A DNA stretch of 35,094 nt from Candidatus Woesearchaeota archaeon (GCA_018399355.1 JAGYOA010000003.1:1-35094), one strand, 5' to 3'. Positions 1-7,376 are shown, counted from the first letter of the stretch. Notes: generated by a model from the letters alone, not told the origin. A program made the numbers and translations.

Positions 1-78
1 ATTATATAAGATTAAATTGACATAAATACTTATTTTTTAAGTAAAATAACATTTTAAATACTTAATATTTAAGAATAA

Positions 79-92
79 TTTATATAAACCTT
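79..92 (-). promoter_or_regulatory. Promoter-like BRE/TATA for a gene left of the window
   Basis: Read on the minus strand this is AAGGTTTATATAAA, the same element that precedes the ribbon-helix-helix gene, the HAD gene and the pilin-like gene in this window. No minus-strand gene starts between here and position 1, so it would drive a gene beyond the left edge. The remaining bases of 1-138 are A+T-rich and I see no gene in them. Confidence 0.4.
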
Positions 93-103
93 ATTTATTA
101 AGA

Positions 104-138
104 CTAAATAGAAAAAAAATTATTGAATAATAAAAAAA
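104..138 (-). terminator. T-rich terminator after PCNA gene
   Basis: The minus strand just after the PCNA stop codon carries two T-runs (seven and eight Ts) separated by an A/T-rich stretch. Archaeal transcription commonly ends at such T-tracts without a hairpin. The assignment rests on position and base run only. Confidence 0.4.
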
Positions 139-882
139 TTAATCGTTCTCAACTCTTGGGGCCAAAACAAAGCTTAATGCAACCTTATCCACTTCCTTGT
201 ACTCTAACTTTAGAGGATAGTCTTTGTTGAACTGGATTATTACATTATCTGAAAGCTTTGAGCCATTAACCATCTTTTTAAGGTATTCAATAGAATATCT
301 GGATTTTATTTTTTCTTTTGAGTCTGAAACAATATTAGTGTCTTCTCCCTGATTCATATCAACAGTTGCCTTATTCAAATCTCCCTCTGCTTCGATAGTA
401 AACTTGTTTTGCTCTGCAATAAAGCTTACTGACTCTGCAACAATATCAGCATCCTCTATAGCGCTTGTTAAAATATCTGATTTTGTTTTTATTGTAACAG
501 GAAATGTTAACTGGGGAATTTTCTGCTCTTTTTCCTCAATCTCTATAACAGGCAAAGAAAATACCCTTGTTGTTTTTGACTTCAGCTGTATCTTCAGCTT
601 GTCTTCCTCTAAATCAATAGTAAGAATATCATTTGGACTTGCCCTTCTCAAGACCTGCTTCATCCTGCTAAGGTCAATAGCTATCTTAACCTCTTCCTTA
701 ACATCATACTCAACAAAGCAGCTTGACAACAATTTAAATATAACCATAGCCACATTTGCAGGGTCCATGGCAACCATCTCTACTCCATTGGGCCCAATCT
801 TAAACCTGGCTTCATTAACAAGTTCTGATATAACTGATATGCTGTCCTTTAAATATTTTGGTTCTGCAAGTGTAAGTTTCAT
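139..882 (-). CDS. pcn: DNA polymerase sliding clamp (PCNA)
   Basis: PCNA is the homotrimeric ring that tethers replicative polymerase, FEN1, ligase and other PIP-box proteins to DNA. The 247-aa length is typical of the archaeal/eukaryotic clamp, which has two similar domains per subunit. Recognisable features are the N-terminal stretch running into VAMDPANVAMV, the interdomain-type segment near VIEIEEKEQKIPQLTF, and the C-terminal LKLEYKEVDKVALSFVLAPRVE, the strand that packs under the PIP-binding pocket. The ATG is preceded by a strong Shine-Dalgarno run (GGGGGT) and by a TATA box near 917-926. It is the last minus-strand gene before the left edge, with a T-rich terminator after it. The call is secure. 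Confidence 0.96.
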   Translation of the reverse strand: MKLTLAEPKYLKDSISVISELVNEARFKIGPNGVEMVAMDPANVAMVIFKLLSSCFVEYDVKEEVKIAIDLSRMKQVLRRASPNDILTIDLEEDKLKIQLKSKTTRVFSLPVIEIEEKEQKIPQLTFPVTIKTKSDILTSAIEDADIVAESVSFIAEQNKFTIEAEGDLNKATVDMNQGEDTNIVSDSKEKIKSRYSIEYLKKMVNGSKLSDNVIIQFNKDYPLKLEYKEVDKVALSFVLAPRVEND

Positions 883-914
883 TTTATACCCCCAATAGAA
901 TAATAAAACACTAT

Positions 915-930
915 CTATTTATAAATTTTG
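915..930 (-). promoter_or_regulatory. TATA box of PCNA gene
   Basis: On the minus strand AATTTATAAATAG lies about 38 nt upstream of the PCNA ATG. That leaves room for a short leader holding the GGGGGT Shine-Dalgarno sequence. The box overlaps the end of the RNase J gene (stop at 919), so PCNA probably has its own promoter inside the upstream gene's 3' end. Confidence 0.5.
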
Positions 931-2256
931 TTGTAAAACAACACGCTGCCCGTTCTTCATCATATGGACATTTTTTTCTTTATAGCCCATCTCAATCGCA
1001 AGCTCTTTCATGGCCATAGTCATCTTCTGCTCTCCATGAGCAGGCATTATGTGTTTTGGCCTAACCAAACTAATCAAATCGCGCAAATCCTCTCTTGCAG
1101 CATGGCCTGAAACATGAATCCCAGTAAACAATCTTACGTGCTGGCTTTTCAGGTTTTCCTCTAAAACCTTTCTATTCTCTATATTTGTTGGGGTAGGAAT
1201 TGTGTTGCAGGAAAATATAATATGGTCATCTTCCTTCAGCTTAAAATCAAGCTCCCTGTTTGCCAGCCTTGACAATGCGGCCTTTGGTTCTCCCTGATGG
1301 CCAGTCAAAACAACAAGAAACTTTTCCATTCCCATCTTGTTCATTTTCACAAGGCTTTTTTTTATCTCTTTTCTGTACTTAAAAATCTTGACATCATTGA
1401 ATTTTGCAATGCCTGCTTTCTCACTTGCAGTGCAGTATCTCTCCAAAGACCTTCCCATAAAAACAACCTTCCTGTTCAGCTTTTTTCCGAGGTCTACAAT
1501 GCTTCTTAATCTTGCTATATGAGAAGAAAAAGTGCTTACAAATATTGCCTTACCTTTGTTTCCAGTCCCAAGCAAAACGTCTTTTAGCATTTCTTTTGCA
1601 ACAGACTCAGAAGGGGTTTTCTTATGGCTTCTTGAATATGTTGAATCAACTATTAAGCATAAAACCCCTTTTTTGCCAATCTCTTTCATCCTTTTGTAGT
1701 TTGGCTTTTCCCCTATTGTTGGGAAATTGTCAAACTTAAAGTCATTTGCATAAAGGATTATTCCATATTTTGTATGCAGTGCAACCATCACTGTCTGAGG
1801 CGTTGAATGAGTTATATTGATAAACTCCATCCTAATATTTTTAGATATCTGAAAAACAGAATTCGAGGCTAATTTCCTTATCTTGTTCTTTATCTTTATC
1901 CCTTCATTTTTTAGTATTGCTTTTAAAACCTCTATAGTAAAAGGTGTTCCAAGAATAGGAGCATCATAATTATCTGCAAGATAAGGAATCGCTCCTAAGT
2001 GGTCAAGGTGGGCATGAGTAGGGATAATTGCCTTAACCTTATCTTTCCACTCTTCTATCTTTGTTATATCAGGAACAGCTCCTACTTTTATAAGTTCAGA
2101 AGGGTCAACATTGAGAAGATCTTCGTCTTCTGTATATTTGATATAACTTTCAAGATGAATACCCATATCAATTATTACTACTTCATTATCAATCTTGATG
2201 GCAGTCATGTTTTTTCCAACTTCATTATAGCCGCCAACAGCACATATTTCTATCAT
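919..2256 (-). CDS. rnj: Archaeal RNase J (metallo-beta-lactamase/beta-CASP ribonuclease)
   Basis: This is a beta-CASP ribonuclease of the RNase J family, in archaea a 5'-to-3' exonuclease in RNA turnover. The metal-binding motif THAHLDHLGAIPYL gives HxHxDH. Further family signatures are VDSTYSRSHKKTPSE, the beta-CASP core with FVSTFSSHIARLRS and FMGRSLERY, GHQGEPKAALSRLA, and the late histidines in HVSGHAAREDL and KHIMPAHGEQ. The ORF track starts at 2277, but I choose the ATG at 2256 (445 aa). The protein then begins MIEICAVGGYNEVGKN, as the family usually does, and a TATA box (TTTTTAAATA) sits about 27 nt upstream, predicting a leaderless mRNA starting at this ATG and overlapping the earlier ATG. 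tRNA-Leu lies immediately upstream on the same strand. Confidence 0.93.
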   Translation of the reverse strand: MIEICAVGGYNEVGKNMTAIKIDNEVVIIDMGIHLESYIKYTEDEDLLNVDPSELIKVGAVPDITKIEEWKDKVKAIIPTHAHLDHLGAIPYLADNYDAPILGTPFTIEVLKAILKNEGIKIKNKIRKLASNSVFQISKNIRMEFINITHSTPQTVMVALHTKYGIILYANDFKFDNFPTIGEKPNYKRMKEIGKKGVLCLIVDSTYSRSHKKTPSESVAKEMLKDVLLGTGNKGKAIFVSTFSSHIARLRSIVDLGKKLNRKVVFMGRSLERYCTASEKAGIAKFNDVKIFKYRKEIKKSLVKMNKMGMEKFLVVLTGHQGEPKAALSRLANRELDFKLKEDDHIIFSCNTIPTPTNIENRKVLEENLKSQHVRLFTGIHVSGHAAREDLRDLISLVRPKHIMPAHGEQKMTMAMKELAIEMGYKEKNVHMMKNGQRVVLQQNL

Positions 2257-2278
2257 TTCATTAAAGAAAAAATACATC

Positions 2279-2290
2279 TTATTTAAAAAG
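2279..2290 (-). promoter_or_regulatory. TATA box of RNase J gene
   Basis: The minus strand reads CTTTTTAAATAA just after the tRNA. Its centre is 27 nt from the ATG at 2256. This supports leaderless transcription of the RNase J gene and rejects the ORF-track start at 2277, which lies next to the box. Confidence 0.5.
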
Positions 2291-2300
2291 GTTTTGTAAA

Positions 2301-2429
2301 TGCGGGGGAAGGGATTTGAACCCTCGTATCCACTAAGGAAATGGATATCGCATAATGCTTAAATCATCGCCGAAGCTCATCACTCAAATAACTTGAGTCC
2401 ATCGCATTTGACCGCTCTGCCACCCCCGC
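2301..2429 (-). tRNA. tRNA-Leu(CAA) with 45-nt intron
   Basis: The minus strand folds as a class II tRNA. The acceptor GCGGGGG pairs with CCCCCGC, the short D-stem is GCA/TGC, the anticodon stem is ATGGA/TCCAT, and the loop is CTCAAG-A with anticodon CAA at 2393-2395. The long variable arm is TTCCTTAGTGGATAC with a TCC/GGA stem, and the T-arm GAGGG-TTCAAAT-CCCTT is followed by discriminator A. The spliced length is 84 nt without CCA, which is not encoded. The intron (2347-2391, 45 nt) is at the canonical archaeal position 37/38, next to the anticodon. Bulge-helix-bulge pairing around the splice sites is only partly convincing by eye. A TATA-like box (TTTTATAATAAAA) lies about 25 nt upstream. 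Confidence 0.93.
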
Positions 2430-2446
2430 ATATGTTTAAGAATTGG

Positions 2447-2461
2447 ATTTTATTATAAAAA
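2447..2461 (-). promoter_or_regulatory. TATA box of tRNA-Leu gene
   Basis: The minus strand contains CTTTTTATAATAAAA centred about 25 nt before the tRNA 5' end. This is the expected archaeal spacing if transcription starts at or next to the mature 5' base. Confidence 0.4.
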
Positions 2462-2473
2462 GCTTTTGAAAAC

Positions 2474-3700
2474 TTACCTTATAAATCTCAGTAAACCATA
2501 TTTTTTTAGTTTTTCATAAATACTTCTGTTTAAGTCATAGTTTCCTCCATGCTCACATTCCTCATCCAATAAAAGGTTCCCATCTCTCATCACAAAATTT
2601 TCCTTTAAACCACAGTCCCTGGCTATAACCCTCATTTTATTATAATTTTCTGAAAGCCAAATATCCTTAAATCTTTTATCTTCAAGGCTGTCAATTATTT
2701 TATGCGCGCAACAGAAAGAAATTCCATCAGAAACCCAATATCTTGAAAAATACCAACCAACAAAACACCCTTTATCCTTATAAAAATTTGCCTCCCAGTT
2801 ACCTGACTTAGGTTCAAAGCTTTTTATCTGGACATTTATATTATTTTGAATGTTAATATTATAATCATTGGCCTTTTCCTTAACTTTTTTTAAAATATCA
2901 TTAAACTCAGTCTTTTCTTTCTCACTTAACATAATATTTTTCAATTTTATATTGTGCATCAGCTGAAATCTTATTTCATTTGCTCCAACATTGTTGGCCC
3001 ACTCTAACATATCCATGGTTTCCCTGTAATTTAATTTGTTTATAACCTCAATTATTATTATCCTTGGCAATGATTTATTCTTCTGTTTTTTATATGATGA
3101 AAGAAACGATATGTTATCCTCTATTTTTTTAAAAATATTTTTGCCTGAAAAGGGATGCAACTCCTCATAAGTTTTGCTGTTTGATGCAGATATGCTGCAA
3201 TACAGTTCTTCTAATCCCATATCAACTAGTTTTTTTGAATAATCCTTATTTAAAAGTACAGCATTAGTAAAGATTTGCAGATGAATATCTTTATTTTTTA
3301 CATACCTTGCCATCTCTATTACATCTGGATGGGTTAATGGTTCTCCCGCACCACTGAAAAAAATAAGTTCTGTACTAAGCTCATCAAGGTCATCAACTAA
3401 TTCTTTGAATTTTCTTAATTCTATCTTTTTCTTCTTCCACTCTTCAGAATAATACCTGTCTGCTGCATCCTTAGAGTGAAACCAACAATATAAACATTTT
3501 AAGTTGCAGCTGTTTGATATATCTAAATGAAAATATGCGGGACCAACAATTGCCTTGCAGCAGACTATACCCAAAAGCCTTAGTACATCTTCTTTACTTT
3601 CATATTTTGATATTTTTCTGAATATTTCAGTTAGCTCTTTTTTTTCACTTAATTTAAAACTAGAATTGTTCAAATTTTCAACTACTTGGTTTATGACCAT
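2474..3700 (-). CDS. Radical SAM protein with SPASM-like C-terminal domain
   Basis: This 408-aa protein carries the radical SAM cluster motif CNLKCLYC (CxxxCxxC) near residue 65, preceded by a strand motif (YFHLDISNS). It continues with the GAGEPLTHPDV glycine-rich SAM-binding segment and a TIM-barrel-like body. The C-terminal part has extra cysteines (CFVGWYF, FCCAH, and CGLKEN) with an SPASM-like IWLSENYNKMR segment, suggesting an auxiliary iron-sulfur cluster. Proteins of this type modify peptides or other small substrates, or activate enzymes by radical chemistry. I cannot assign a substrate, and no candidate peptide or partner gene is adjacent. A TATA box (AAGATATAAAAAC) about 27 nt upstream of the ATG suggests a leaderless, single-gene transcript. 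Confidence 0.85.
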   Translation of the reverse strand: MVINQVVENLNNSSFKLSEKKELTEIFRKISKYESKEDVLRLLGIVCCKAIVGPAYFHLDISNSCNLKCLYCWFHSKDAADRYYSEEWKKKKIELRKFKELVDDLDELSTELIFFSGAGEPLTHPDVIEMARYVKNKDIHLQIFTNAVLLNKDYSKKLVDMGLEELYCSISASNSKTYEELHPFSGKNIFKKIEDNISFLSSYKKQKNKSLPRIIIIEVINKLNYRETMDMLEWANNVGANEIRFQLMHNIKLKNIMLSEKEKTEFNDILKKVKEKANDYNINIQNNINVQIKSFEPKSGNWEANFYKDKGCFVGWYFSRYWVSDGISFCCAHKIIDSLEDKRFKDIWLSENYNKMRVIARDCGLKENFVMRDGNLLLDEECEHGGNYDLNRSIYEKLKKYGLLRFIR

Positions 3701-3719
3701 TTACTTAGAAATCTTACTG

Positions 3720-3735
3720 CTGTTTTTATATCTTA
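3720..3735 (-). promoter_or_regulatory. TATA box of radical SAM gene
   Basis: AAGATATAAAAACAGC on the minus strand is centred about 27 nt before the ATG at 3700, which would give a leaderless mRNA. Confidence 0.45.
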
Positions 3736-3749
3736 TGGTGTTATAAAAA

Positions 3750-4112
3750 TCACATGCTGTTAAGCCTTGCCTCTATTTCAGCTAAGTCTGTTTCAAGCCT
3801 CGCTATTTCCTCATTCTCTATTTTAACCTTTTTTTGAGTTTGTTTTCCTGTTCTTGTTTTAGAACTTTCTTTTGACTCAGTTTGAATGCCTTGCCTTGGA
3901 AATGTCTTTTTTAAAAAAGAGAAAAGTTCTGTTATTTCATCAATCTTTTTCTTGAATTCAGCTGTTTTTTTGCTTTTTTCCTCTCTTATTGACATTATCT
4001 TTTCATAATCTTTTAGATTTTCTATTATCTTTTTAGAGGATTCAAGAAGGCTTTTTCTTACTTCTTTTGGCTTTTTTACGCCAACATAAAAATTATCATC
4101 AGTTTTTGCCAT
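3750..4112 (-). CDS. Small coiled-coil protein, third gene of operon
   Basis: This is a 120-aa, very charged, Lys/Glu-rich protein with no recognised domain. Helical heptad-like stretches occupy about residues 15-65 (LLESSKKIIENLKDYEKIM) and 98-118 (EEIARLETDLAEIEARL), separated by a low-complexity polar linker rich in Ser, Thr and Lys. There is no signal peptide or membrane segment, so it is probably cytosolic or peripheral. It lies 16 nt after the 73-aa gene and is the last gene of a three-gene operon of coiled-coil proteins. I do not recognise the family and assign no function. Confidence 0.7.
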   Translation of the reverse strand: MAKTDDNFYVGVKKPKEVRKSLLESSKKIIENLKDYEKIMSIREEKSKKTAEFKKKIDEITELFSFLKKTFPRQGIQTESKESSKTRTGKQTQKKVKIENEEIARLETDLAEIEARLNSM

Positions 4113-4128
4113 TTTAAATTATTTAAAT

Positions 4129-4350
4129 CTACAATTTTCCAAGTTCCTGGTCAACAAGCTTTATTCTTTTTTCAATATCTTCAAGGTTTGAATCCCATTT
4201 GCTGAGCTGGTTATATTCCTGAATCTTCAGCTCGCTTATGCTCTTCAGTATTTCCTTTGCCTCTTCAAGCTTAACTTTAAGCAGATTAACTGTGCTGATT
4301 ATCTTTTTATAATCTTCAATTTTTATAAATACCTGTGCGCTTTCCTGCAT
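4129..4350 (-). CDS. Small coiled-coil protein, second gene of operon
   Basis: This 73-aa protein is essentially one domain. A short strand-like start (AQVFIKIEDYKKI) is followed by two helices rich in Lys, Glu, Leu and Ile. The pattern VFIKIEDYKKI matches VFVNVKKYSGI near the end of the 210-aa protein encoded just upstream, and the following helical segments have the same length, so the two appear to share a duplicated domain. The start is supported by GGGTGATACA-ATG, a good Shine-Dalgarno signal that overlaps the stop of the upstream gene, with only 4 nt between the two reading frames. Function is unknown. Confidence 0.75.
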   Translation of the reverse strand: MQESAQVFIKIEDYKKIISTVNLLKVKLEEAKEILKSISELKIQEYNQLSKWDSNLEDIEKRIKLVDQELGKL

Positions 4351-4354
4351 TGTA

Positions 4355-4987
4355 TCACCCTTTTGATATTATATCATCAACAATCATTATTTTTCCTTGA
4401 AGCCCTTCAAGAGACTTTTTTAATTTTTCCAGCTCTAAATAATCTTTCTGCTTTAATTTTTCCAGCTCACCAACAGACTGTTCAAAATTTCTTGCAATAC
4501 CTGAAACTTCAATATAATTCACTATTCCACTATATTTTTTTACATTCACAAAAACAGGTCCTTCCTTTGTTTCCTCCTCAAAGGACTCTTTATCTAATAT
4601 TCTGGGTTTTTCTTTATATTGTTTTTTATCTGGTTGTTTAACTTGTTTTTTTTCATTGAAAGAAGAAACCAGTTCTGAAAAATGCTCCATTTCATCTTCT
4701 ACATTTTTACCTTGGTTGTGATCTTGAAAAGTTTCTTCTTGCTTTTTGACAGCTGGCTTTAATATTGGTCTTTCATCCATAGAAGGAATAGAAATCTCAT
4801 TTTTGTTTAGGTCTTCAAGCGGCTCTATTTTCGGCAGAGGAGCTATTCCTTCATCAGGCATTGTCGGAAATTCAGGAAGCTCTGTTAGATTATCAGAGCT
4901 ATCATTTATCTCAAGAGAAGGGGCCTCGGTTGGCATTTCTTCATCTTTTATCTCCTCTTTTTTCTTGTTGAAGTTAAACATGGCCAT
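4355..4987 (-). CDS. Acidic protein with C-terminal coiled-coil domain, first gene of operon
   Basis: This 210-aa protein has an N-terminal region (about residues 8-140) that is acidic, Pro-rich and apparently disordered (PEFPTMPDEGIAPLPKIEPL). Its C-terminal domain (about 143-208) begins PVFVNVKKYSGIVNY and continues as a coiled coil. That C-terminal domain resembles the whole of the 73-aa protein encoded next. A long disordered arm plus a helical domain suggests a scaffold or adaptor rather than an enzyme. It has no signal peptide or transmembrane segment. It heads the operon 210 aa, 73 aa, 120 aa, and possible TATA boxes lie at about 5011-5025 or 5043-5056. I do not recognise a named family. 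Confidence 0.75.
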   Translation of the reverse strand: MAMFNFNKKKEEIKDEEMPTEAPSLEINDSSDNLTELPEFPTMPDEGIAPLPKIEPLEDLNKNEISIPSMDERPILKPAVKKQEETFQDHNQGKNVEDEMEHFSELVSSFNEKKQVKQPDKKQYKEKPRILDKESFEEETKEGPVFVNVKKYSGIVNYIEVSGIARNFEQSVGELEKLKQKDYLELEKLKKSLEGLQGKIMIVDDIISKG

Positions 4988-5172
4988 TATATCACAGTAA
5001 TAAATTCCTCTTTATTAAAAACTTTTTGTAGTACTCAATAATAGTTACATTTATTTAAAAATGATTTCTTCAGCTAAATGAATCAAATATTTTATGTTTT
5101 TTAATTTTTTCAAAGAATTTTTTCCAGTTTTTTGTTTTGTTGCATTAATTTAACTTTATTTTTTGTCGCTTT

Positions 5173-5295
5173 TCAGCTTTGCATATTTTCAAAAGCCCTT
5201 TTTATCAGCTCAGGACTTGAGCCCCAAATTCCTGAGGACAAAACTAAGGGATTTTTTATTTTTATTCTGTTAATTTTTGTGCTTAAGTCTGTCAT
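5173..5295 (-). pseudogene. pyrD: Dihydroorotate dehydrogenase (pyrD) N-terminal remnant
   Basis: This 40-codon minus-strand frame is too short for the ORF track. It reads MTDLSTKINRIKIKNPLVLS then SGIWGSSPELIKRAFEN before a stop. The pattern of strand, IKIKNPLVLxSGIWGxSPEL and then ENG is the start of class 1 dihydroorotate dehydrogenase (FMN enzyme, fourth step of UMP synthesis). An intact enzyme is about 300 aa; here similarity ends at a TGA where ENGAGA-type sequence is expected. Reading through the stop gives a TK dipeptide at the expected offset and then several more stops, so it looks like nonsense decay plus loss of the body. It lies 65 nt after uraA, on the same strand as upp-uraA. 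The rest of the 373-base gap 4988-5360 holds nothing else I can support, and the plus-strand 63-aa frame there is its shadow. Confidence 0.75.
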
Positions 5296-5335
5296 TTTAT
5301 ATTTCAGTTTATTTTTTCAATAACTTAAACTTTTC

Positions 5336-5360
5336 TACAAATAAAAAAATAAAAAATAAA
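5336..5360 (-). terminator. T-rich terminator after uraA
   Basis: Directly after the uraA stop, the minus strand reads TTATTTTTTATTTTTTTATTTG, a run of Ts of the kind that ends archaeal transcripts. The evidence is positional only. Confidence 0.4.
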
Positions 5361-6593
5361 TTATACTGCTGGCTTATCCTCTCTTCCTGGGAGTGTAAGA
5401 TTAAGCAAAACTCCAACAACACTTGCAAGGCCTATCCCTGCAATTGAGAAAGTTCCCCATGAAAGCACAGCACCCCCTATTCCTATTGTCAGGATTATTG
5501 ACACTATCACAAGGTTTCTTGTCTTGTCCATGTTTGGCCTTGCCTCTAGCAAAGTCCTTACTCCGACTGCAGCTATCATTCCAAACAGCAAAATCATTAT
5601 TCCTCCTAAAACCGCTCCGGGAATTGTCTGAAGAATTGCCCCAAGCTTTCCGACAAATGCAAGTATTATCGCTGTTACTGCAGCTATCCTCATCACGACA
5701 GGACTGTAAACCTTTGTTAATGCAACAGCTCCTGTAACCTCAGAGTATGTTGTGTTTGGAGGACCTCCAAAAAATCCTGCAAGCATGGTTGCAATTCCAT
5801 CACCTAATATTGTTTTGTGTATTCCGGGATTTTCAACAAAGTTTTTTCCTGTAACCTTGCTTATTGTGTATATATCCCCTATGTGCTCAATCAATGGAGC
5901 TATTGCAACAGGAGCAAAATAAATTATCGCGCTCCAGTTAAACACAGGAAAGGTAAAATTTGGAATTGAAAGCCATGCAGCTTCTCTTATTGGAGTGAAA
6001 TCAACCAATCCCATAACCAATGCAACTGCATATCCTCCTATTATTCCACCTAAAATAGGAATAAGTTTCAGCATACTTTTTCCAAAAGTTACCATTAATA
6101 CCGCAACAACCAATGATATTATTGCCAAAAGCCAATTTCCCTTTGCCATATCTATTCCAGTCGGTGCCAAGGCAAGGCCTATGGACATAATCACTGGGCC
6201 GATAACAACTGCAGGGAAGTATTTTTCAACTATCTTTATTCCTTTTTTTCTTACAATCAATGAAACAAGCACATAAATAAAGCCTGCTGCAATTAATCCT
6301 CCTAAAGCTCCGGGCAGACCATAAAGCTTAATTCCTCCTACAATCGGCGCTATAAATGCAAAGCTGCTTCCTAAAAATATTGGAACCTTGCCCTTTGTAA
6401 TGAAATGAAACACCAGTGTTCCAATTCCTGCTGTAAACAACGCAACTCCAGGGTCAAGCCCTGTAAGCAAAGGCACAAGAACAGTTGCACCAAATGCCAC
6501 AAAAAGCATCTGCACTCCTAAAACAAGCTTCGCAGCACTGCTAAGTTTTTTAACTTCTTTGTTTGCTGTATTAGACACAGCATTTTTTTCCAT
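5361..6593 (-). CDS. uraA: Uracil permease (NCS2/UraA family)
   Basis: This 410-aa polytopic membrane protein is of the nucleobase-cation symporter-2 family and imports uracil with protons. Family motifs include the N-terminal QMLFVAFGATVLVPLLTGLDP, the TM3-type VPIFLGSSFAFI, the substrate-binding motif APLIEHIGD, GGPPNTTYSEVTGAVALT (the second conserved glutamate), and VLGGIMILLFGMIAAVGVRTL. Length is close to E. coli UraA (429 aa). The start is supported by AAAGGGGGTGTAAAA just before the ATG. It follows upp by 30 nt, so the two form an import-plus-salvage operon, and a decayed pyrD remnant lies directly downstream. Confidence 0.95.
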   Translation of the reverse strand: MEKNAVSNTANKEVKKLSSAAKLVLGVQMLFVAFGATVLVPLLTGLDPGVALFTAGIGTLVFHFITKGKVPIFLGSSFAFIAPIVGGIKLYGLPGALGGLIAAGFIYVLVSLIVRKKGIKIVEKYFPAVVIGPVIMSIGLALAPTGIDMAKGNWLLAIISLVVAVLMVTFGKSMLKLIPILGGIIGGYAVALVMGLVDFTPIREAAWLSIPNFTFPVFNWSAIIYFAPVAIAPLIEHIGDIYTISKVTGKNFVENPGIHKTILGDGIATMLAGFFGGPPNTTYSEVTGAVALTKVYSPVVMRIAAVTAIILAFVGKLGAILQTIPGAVLGGIMILLFGMIAAVGVRTLLEARPNMDKTRNLVIVSIILTIGIGGAVLSWGTFSIAGIGLASVVGVLLNLTLPGREDKPAV

Positions 6594-6623
6594 TTTTACA
6601 CCCCCTTTATCGCTTAAAACGAT

Positions 6624-7259
6624 TTATTTTGTTCCAAATAACCTATCCCCTGCATCACCTAATCCTGGAAGAATATAACCTACATCATTTAAGCACTGGT
6701 CAATTGATGCTGTATAAACATCAACATCAGGATGCTTTTCCTGTATTTTTTTTATTCCTTCTGGGGCTGCGACAAGGCAGATTGCCCTTATTTTTTTGCA
6801 GCCATTGTTTTTCAGAATCTCTATTGTTTTTATCATTGAGTTGGCTGTTGCAAGCATAGGGTCAACAATAACAGCCATTCTTTCCTGAATATCATTTGAC
6901 AGCTTAGAATAATATTCCACTGCCTCAAGAGTTTCATGATCGCGGTAAAGCCCTATAAAATTTACTTTTGCAGAAGGAATCATTTTCAATAGGCCGTCAA
7001 GCATTCCAATGCCTGCCCTCAAAATCGGAACAGCCACAAGTTTTTTCCCTTTTATCTCCTTAACCTTAGTTTCTTCAGCCCATCCATTTATTGTTTTTTC
7101 CTTTAAAGGTAAATCACGTGTTGCCTCGTATGTAAGAAGTGATGCGATTTCGCTGGTTATTTCCCTGAACTCTTTTGTGTTAAGACCAGGATTTCTTAAG
7201 AGGCCAAGCTTGTGCTCAATCAGTGGATGCTTAACCTCAATAACTGCGATAGCTATCAC
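6624..7259 (-). CDS. upp: Uracil phosphoribosyltransferase
   Basis: UPRT converts uracil and PRPP to UMP. The 211-aa frame has the family start [18 protein letters not shown], the [15 protein letters not shown] segment, the PRPP loop [13 protein letters not shown], and the uracil-binding C-terminus [18 protein letters not shown]. There is no ATG at the start. The track's GTG at 7259 lies inside GGTGAT (7260 down to 7255), a perfect anti-Shine-Dalgarno complement. Four nucleotides further, the in-frame ATC codon (7250-7248) would give [10 protein letters not shown], exactly the length of E. coli MKIVEVKHPL. Either GTG or ATC initiation is possible. The upstream region carries a TATA box and an inverted repeat. 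Confidence 0.95.
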   Translation of the reverse strand: MIAIAVIEVKHPLIEHKLGLLRNPGLNTKEFREITSEIASLLTYEATRDLPLKEKTINGWAEETKVKEIKGKKLVAVPILRAGIGMLDGLLKMIPSAKVNFIGLYRDHETLEAVEYYSKLSNDIQERMAVIVDPMLATANSMIKTIEILKNNGCKKIRAICLVAAPEGIKKIQEKHPDVDVYTASIDQCLNDVGYILPGLGDAGDRLFGTK

Positions 7260-7260
7260 C
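7255..7260 (-). promoter_or_regulatory. Shine-Dalgarno GGTGAT that questions the upp start
   Basis: GGTGAT on the minus strand overlaps the only candidate GTG start and is followed by four bases and an in-frame ATC. The same geometry, GGTAAT-N4-ATG, is used by glyA in this window and GGTGAT-N4-ATA occurs at dut. Confidence 0.5.
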
Positions 7261-7336
7261 CGTTAACATTTTAATGCAAACAAGAAAGGTATTGCCTAGA
7301 AACAGCTTAGAAAACTTTTTTTTATGAAAAAAACAC

Positions 7337-7376
7337 ATTCTAAAAAAGAATAAAGGAAGGTACTCCTTTATATACT
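7337..7376. promoter_or_regulatory. Divergent promoter and operator between upp-uraA and radical SAM gene
   Basis: A TATA core at 7368-7375 reads as GTATATAAAGG on the minus strand (for upp) and TTTATATAC on the plus strand. Directly beside it is a perfect inverted repeat TAAAGGA-N6-TCCTTTA (7351-7370), and next to that ATTCT-N5-AGAAT (7337-7351). For upp the first repeat lies between the TATA box and the predicted start site (about 7346), the classical repressor position. A further 12-bp palindrome TTTTCTAGAAAA is at 7398-7409. Confidence 0.55.

Noticed and set aside
404-898. Plus-strand 164-aa ORF opposite PCNA
   Set aside because: PCNA on the minus strand is unmistakable; this frame is Ser/Ile/Phe-rich antisense.
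5132-5323. Plus-strand 63-aa ORF with hydrophobic sequence
   Set aside because: It is the antisense shadow of the pyrD remnant; its Phe/Leu-rich composition is what reverse-complemented Lys/Glu-rich coding gives, and there is no promoter or start signal.
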